39,075 nucleotides of DNA from an uncultured Gemmatimonadota bacterium (GTDB lineage Bacteria; Gemmatimonadota; Gemmatimonadetes; Gemmatimonadales; GWC2-71-9), in assembly GCA_946887295.1 (NCBI GenBank), contig CAMPKP010000014.1:1-39075 (forward strand), written 5' to 3'. This document shows positions 35,054 through 39,075 of the stretch, one piece after another. Every line of letters begins with the position of its first letter. The first letter of the stretch is position 1. The notes beneath the pieces are model-generated. The model worked only from the letters and a program-made list of their open reading frames with translations, was not told the DNA's origin and ran no database searches. The position numbers were made by a program, and so were the translations under genes.

Positions 35054-35722
35054 ATGCTCCGATGCGAATCGCTGACCAAGACCTACCGCTCCGCGGGCCG
35101 TGAGCTCACGGTGCTGAACGATATCACCTTCTCGGTGGAGCAAGGCGGCTTCGCCGCCATCGTGGGGCCCTCGGGAAGCGGCAAGACGACGCTCCTCGGC
35201 CTGCTGGCCGGACTGGATCTTCCGACGGCCGGCACCGTGCACCTGGACGGGCAGGAGCTGGGCGCGCTCGGCGAGGACGCCCGGGCCCGGATGCGGGGCG
35301 AGAAGATCGGGTTCGTCTTCCAGTCCTTTCAGCTCATTCCGACGCTCACGGCCAGAGAAAACGTCCAGGTGCCGCTGGAGCTCCGGGGCGAGGACGCCGA
35401 CGGCCGGGCCGCCGAGCTGCTGGCTCGAGTCGGCCTGGCCGATCGGGGACACCACTACCCGGCCCAGCTCTCGGGCGGCGAGCAGCAGCGCGTCGCGCTG
35501 GCGCGTGCCTTCAGCACCCGTCCCAGCGTCCTCTTCGCCGACGAGCCCACCGGCAATCTCGACGCCGCCACCGGCGCAGGGATCATCGATCTGATGGTGG
35601 AGCTCAACCGCGACCTCGGCACCACCCTGGTTCTGGTGACCCACGATCTCGATCTGGCCGCCCGGGCCCGGCGCACCATCCGGCTGGCCGATGGGCGCCT
35701 CGCGGCCGACAGCGCCGCGTGA
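35054..35722 (+). CDS. ybbA: ABC transporter ATPase, YbbA-like
   Basis: A 222-residue ATPase of the LolD/MacB/YbbA group. Walker A is GPSGSGKTT (about residues 38-46), the Q loop is FVFQSFQLIPTLTARENV, the signature LSGGEQQRVALARAF, Walker B VLFADEPTGNLD, and the H loop VTHD. It energises the permease encoded next, which it overlaps as GTGA. The ATG at 35054 has no Shine-Dalgarno sequence. It stands only 7 nt from the divergent tesA ATG, so the promoter must overlap that gene, and a leaderless message is possible. Confidence 0.92.
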   Translation: MLRCESLTKTYRSAGRELTVLNDITFSVEQGGFAAIVGPSGSGKTTLLGLLAGLDLPTAGTVHLDGQELGALGEDARARMRGEKIGFVFQSFQLIPTLTARENVQVPLELRGEDADGRAAELLARVGLADRGHHYPAQLSGGEQQRVALARAFSTRPSVLFADEPTGNLDAATGAGIIDLMVELNRDLGTTLVLVTHDLDLAARARRTIRLADGRLAADSAA

Positions 35723-38253
35723 CCTCGCTCGGCTTCGTCGCTCGGATGGCGGCGCGCGAGGTGCGCGCCGCTCCCCGGCGCCTGCTGCTCCTCACGACTT
35801 CCGTGGCGGTGGGGGTCGCCGCCCTGGTGGCGATCAACTCCTTCACCGCGAACCTGCGCGACTCGGTGCGGCGGCAGGCCCAGGCGCTGCTCGGCGCCGA
35901 TCTCTCGCTGGAGAGCCGTCAACCCCTGCCGGCGAGCGCCGGAAGGCTGATCGACTCGCTGGTCGCCCGGGGCGCGCGCGAGGCCAGGGTCACCAACTTC
36001 TCCGCCATGGCGTACGTGCCGCGCACCGACGGGACCCGGCTGGTTCAGGTCGCGGCGATACGAGGCGGGTACCCTTTCTATGGCGAGATCCGCACCGAGC
36101 CGGCGGGGGCGTGGAGCGAGCTGCAGCAGGGGCGCCACGTGGTGGCGGATCCTTCGCTGCTCACCGCGCTCCGCGCCCGGGTGGGGGACACCCTCGCCCT
36201 CGGCGAGGCGCGCTTCGTCATCAGCGGCACGGTGGCCAGCGCGCCCGGCAACGTCGGGCTTCGCGCCGCGTTCGGACCCCGCGTCTTCCTTCCCGCGCGG
36301 TACCTCGAGGAGACTCGGCTGCTCGGCTTCGGCGCCCGTGCTGAGTACGAGGCATATCTGCGATTGCCCGAGGGCGTCTCCGCGCAGGCGGTCGCCGAGC
36401 GGCACCGGATCGGACTGCAGGGCGAGCGGGTGCGGCTCCGCACCGTCGCGGACGACCGCGAGCGGCTCAACGAGACGCTCTCGCGCCTCACCGGATATCT
36501 CGGACTGGTGGCGCTGGTCGCCCTCTTGCTCGGCGGCATAGGCGTGGCGAGCGCGGTCGTGGTGTTCGTGCGGCAGCGGATGGAAAGTATCGCCGTGCTC
36601 CGCTGCCTCGGCGCGACCGGCGGGCGGGTGCTGGCGGTCTACGGCCTGGAGGCGGCCGCGATGGCGCTGGCCGGAAGCGTGGCGGGCGCCGTGGCGGGCG
36701 TCGGGTTTCAGCAGGCGCTGCCCGGCCTGCTGGCCGATCTGCTGCCGGTGGACGTGGAGACCTCGGTGGCGTGGCCCGCCATCCTCCTGGGCGTCGGGAT
36801 GGGTCTCTGGGTGGCGATGGTGTTCGCGCTCTTTCCACTCCTCTCGGTCCGCCGGGTCCCGCCGCTCGCGGCACTGCGGCGCGACTACGAGGTCGAGTCT
36901 CGCCCGCGGGATCCCTGGCGCTGGGTCGTCGCCGCCGCGCTCGCCGCCAGTACCGTTGCCCTGGCGGCGCTCCAGGTGGGGAGCCTGCGCCAGGGCGGCG
37001 TGTTCGCGGCAGGCGTGGGAGCGGCCCTGCTCGTGCTCTGGGGTGCGTCGTGGACACTGGTGCGCGCCGTGCGCCGCTGGCTCCCGGACCAATGGCCCTA
37101 TCTCTGGCGTCAGGGTCTCTCGAATCTGCATCGGCCGGCGAACCAGACGGTGACAGTGGTGCTGGCGATCGGATTCGGCGCCTTCCTCCTCGGGACGCTG
37201 GTGCTGGTGCAGCTCAATCTGCTCCAGCAGCTCAGGGTCTCCGGCGGTCCGGCACGGCCCAATCTGGTGCTGTTCGACATCCAGCCGGACCAGGTCGCCG
37301 CGGTGGAGCGGGAGCTTCGCGACGCCGGCCTCTCCTACTCCGCCCCCATCCCCATCGTGCCGATGCGCGTCGCCTCGGTGAAGGGCCGCGAGGTCGGCGG
37401 CATCCTGTCCGACACCAGTGCGGCCGGAGCCGGCACGGCGTCCTGGGCGTTCCGGCGGGAGTACCGCTCCACCTATCGCGACACGCTGGTCGCGTCGGAG
37501 CGACTGGTGGCGGGCACGTGGTGGAAGCGCGGCCTGCAGTCGGGCATCTCGCTCGAGACCGGCCTGGCGCAGGAGCTCGGGGTCACCGTGGGCGACGAGA
37601 TCGTCTGGGACGTCCAGGGGGTCAGGATTCCCACGCGGGTGACGAGTCTCCGCGAAGTGGACTGGGCACGGTTCGAGCCCAACTTCTTCGTGGTCTTCCA
37701 GCCCGGCTCGCTGCAAGGCGCGCCCCACACGCTGGTGACGCTGACGCGCATCGCGCAGCCGGCTGCGCGCGGGACGTTCCAGCGCGGCCTGGCGGAACGG
37801 CTCCCCAACGTCACCACGCTCGACCTCTCGGTGGTCCAGGAGGCGCTCGAGCGGCTGGTGGACCGCGTCGTGCTCGCGATCCGCTTCATGGCGGCGTTCT
37901 CCCTGGCGACCGGAACCCTGGTCCTCGTCGGCGCGCTCGCCACCAACCGCTTCCAGCGGATCCGCGAGGGCGCGCTGCTCCGCACCCTCGGCGCCACCCG
38001 CTCGCAGCTGTTCCGGATCGTGCTCACGGAGTACCTGGCGCTCGGCGCGATGGCCGCGGCCGTGGCGGCGCTGCTCTCGGTGGCGGCGGCGTGGGCGCTG
38101 GCGCGCTGGGTCTTCGAGGGGCGGTTCTCTCCCCAGCCGATGCCCCTGGCGCTGCTCGGGCTCGGCGTCGTGGGTCTGACCGTGCTGGTCGGGTTGCTCA
38201 ACAGCCGGGAGGTGATCCGCCGGACGCCGCTGGAGGTGTTGCGAGGGGAGTGA
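35719..38253 (+). CDS. ybbP: ABC transporter permease, YbbP-like (two FtsX units)
   Basis: An 844-residue inner-membrane protein with about ten helices arranged as two FtsX-type permease units. The first runs from RRLLLLTTSVAVGVAALVAIN through a periplasmic MacB-like domain to three helices around 250-380 (LGLVALVALLLGGIGVASAVVVFVR). The second has a first helix near residue 475 (TVTVVLAIGFGAFLLGTLVLVQ) and three C-terminal helices with ALLRTLGATRSQLFRIVLTEY. The LRCLGATGGRV and LRTLGATRSQL segments are the coupling helices seen in FtsX permeases. The GTG at 35719 overlaps ybbA. Its cargo is unknown; the neighbouring lipoprotein esterase points to lipids or lipoproteins. Confidence 0.92.
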   Translation: MTSLGFVARMAAREVRAAPRRLLLLTTSVAVGVAALVAINSFTANLRDSVRRQAQALLGADLSLESRQPLPASAGRLIDSLVARGAREARVTNFSAMAYVPRTDGTRLVQVAAIRGGYPFYGEIRTEPAGAWSELQQGRHVVADPSLLTALRARVGDTLALGEARFVISGTVASAPGNVGLRAAFGPRVFLPARYLEETRLLGFGARAEYEAYLRLPEGVSAQAVAERHRIGLQGERVRLRTVADDRERLNETLSRLTGYLGLVALVALLLGGIGVASAVVVFVRQRMESIAVLRCLGATGGRVLAVYGLEAAAMALAGSVAGAVAGVGFQQALPGLLADLLPVDVETSVAWPAILLGVGMGLWVAMVFALFPLLSVRRVPPLAALRRDYEVESRPRDPWRWVVAAALAASTVALAALQVGSLRQGGVFAAGVGAALLVLWGASWTLVRAVRRWLPDQWPYLWRQGLSNLHRPANQTVTVVLAIGFGAFLLGTLVLVQLNLLQQLRVSGGPARPNLVLFDIQPDQVAAVERELRDAGLSYSAPIPIVPMRVASVKGREVGGILSDTSAAGAGTASWAFRREYRSTYRDTLVASERLVAGTWWKRGLQSGISLETGLAQELGVTVGDEIVWDVQGVRIPTRVTSLREVDWARFEPNFFVVFQPGSLQGAPHTLVTLTRIAQPAARGTFQRGLAERLPNVTTLDLSVVQEALERLVDRVVLAIRFMAAFSLATGTLVLVGALATNRFQRIREGALLRTLGATRSQLFRIVLTEYLALGAMAAAVAALLSVAAAWALARWVFEGRFSPQPMPLALLGLGVVGLTVLVGLLNSREVIRRTPLEVLRGE

Positions 38254-38268
38254 GGCCCCCGAGCTCCT

Positions 38269-39075
38269 TCAGTGACAGAGCCCCTCACCCTGGTCGGTAA
38301 AGGTCTCGCCCTCGACGGGCACGAACTCCCACGTGTATCGGTCCGGGAACAGCTCGAGTCTCAGTAACCCGTACGCCAGCGCCCGAACCTCGCTGTTGGG
38401 CTTGATCCGCTTGAACGGGTGGAATGGTGCCCCGCCGGTCCCCACCACGAAGTGCCGCATTCCATGCGCCTCATCCGGCTCCCCATCCGGGGTCTGGGGC
38501 GCGAAGCGCTCGTAGCCGTGGGCGTGCCCGGTCAACACCACGTCGGCCCCGGCCTCGTCGAGGATTTCGACGAAGCGCTGTACCTCCTCCTGCCCCTGGT
38601 ATGCACTCGAGGTGAACCACGGGTGGTGCCAGTACGCCAACGTGCACTGGCGCGGGCTCGCGGCGAGGTCCGATGCGAGCCACTCGTTCTGCTCGTCGAA
38701 CAGGATGTTGCTGTTGAGCACCACGATGTGCCAGGCACCCAGATCGTAGCTGTAATAGCCCTTGCCGGCCGGGCCCGCGCGCTCACCCCAGTACTCGAAG
38801 TGAGGCCCCGCGCCGGGGACGTTGTACTCGTGATTGCCCACCGCGGGCCAGGTACGGGCCTTGTGCCGTCCCCAGCCGGGCTCGTAACAGTCGGTGAAGT
38901 CCGCCGTGGTGCCGGGTCCCTGCACGTTGTCGCCGAGGGCGAAGACCGTGCCCTCGATCCGGTCGAGCAGATCGGCGGTGGCCTCGTCGTGGAAACGGGT
39001 CGTGCACCCGGCGATGTCGCCGGCACCCACGAAGACTTCGGCTTCGGCGGGCGGCGGCTCGGGAGGCGGCGGTTC
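38269..39075 (-). CDS. Secreted metallophosphoesterase, 5' end cut by window edge
   Basis: Calcineurin-like phosphoesterase with two-metal motifs: VGAGDIAGC (Asp), FALGDNVQG (GDN), AVGNHEYN (GNHE), WHHPWFTSS and LTGHAHGYER (GHxH). The order and the HAHGYER end match purple-acid-phosphatase-like alkaline phosphatases and phosphodiesterases. The frame stays open to the right edge and begins there with a Pro/Glu-rich linker (EPPPPEPPPAE), so a secretion signal and perhaps another domain lie outside the window. GTG 39030 is not taken as the start because VFVGAGD is the conserved first strand. The stop is 15 nt from the ybbP stop, convergent. Confidence 0.9.
   Translation of the reverse strand, partial: EPPPPEPPPAEAEVFVGAGDIAGCTTRFHDEATADLLDRIEGTVFALGDNVQGPGTTADFTDCYEPGWGRHKARTWPAVGNHEYNVPGAGPHFEYWGERAGPAGKGYYSYDLGAWHIVVLNSNILFDEQNEWLASDLAASPRQCTLAYWHHPWFTSSAYQGQEEVQRFVEILDEAGADVVLTGHAHGYERFAPQTPDGEPDEAHGMRHFVVGTGGAPFHPFKRIKPNSEVRALAYGLLRLELFPDRYTWEFVPVEGETFTDQGEGLCH

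Overview
The window is a GC-rich, gene-dense bacterial chromosome segment with many 4-nt GTGA/ATGA gene overlaps and frequent GTG/TTG starts. I see no tRNA, rRNA, CRISPR array, insertion sequence or phage gene. The owner is a didermic (Gram-negative-type) bacterium: it encodes OmpA with TSP3 repeats, a periplasmic alpha-2-macroglobulin with PBP1C, an outer-membrane-like small protein and a lipoprotein esterase. The arginine genes resemble those of Bacteroidota in ArgG type, carbamoyltransferase type and gene order as I recall them. Together with the high GC this suggests an FCB-group organism, most likely Gemmatimonadota. That assignment is an inference from gene content.

Region 1 (1-8921, minus strand) is one compact arginine operon read argG, P-loop protein, argC, argD, argF', argB, argE, argH; argH runs off the left edge. 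It encodes a route through N-acylated intermediates in which the carbamoyltransferase acts on an acyl-ornithine. At the residue known to separate N-acetyl- from N-succinylornithine transcarbamylases it has Val (V92), which favours the succinyl substrate. No enzyme for the first step (N-acylation of glutamate) is recognisable. Instead a P-loop protein of unknown function sits between argG and argC. An ARG-box-like inverted repeat overlaps the argG start. A perfect 18-bp hairpin isolates the operon from a small unknown gene upstream.

Region 2 (9082-19252, minus) holds an unknown 108-residue protein, a carboxylesterase, an aldo/keto reductase, and the known partnership of alpha-2-macroglobulin (thioester CTEQ) with penicillin-binding protein 1C. 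Region 3 (19253-21908) holds an OmpA/TSP3 protein (+) and an AI-2E-type permease (-), converging on a long hairpin terminator.

Region 4 (22030-26670, +) is a signalling cluster: a hybrid histidine kinase whose ATPase domain looks decayed, a membrane-anchored PAS/GAF kinase with intact catalytic boxes, and a single-domain response regulator, all with overlapping or nearly overlapping ends. Region 5 (26747-32306) has a two-domain M16 metalloprotease overlapping a small barrel-like protein, OsmC, a membrane metal-dependent hydrolase that appears to start at ATA inside the osmC stop, and a convergent coiled-coil secreted protein. Region 6 (32307-34388) is a GntR/FCD regulator coupled to a class V aminotransferase-fold enzyme, behind three 24-bp tandem repeats. 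Region 7 (34372-38253) reproduces the tesA / ybbA-ybbP arrangement known from Escherichia coli, with divergent start codons only 7 nt apart. A secreted metallophosphoesterase runs off the right edge.

The best candidates for undescribed biology are the P-loop protein in an arginine operon that lacks a first enzyme, the V92 carbamoyltransferase, the ATA start, and the 24-bp repeats before gntR.
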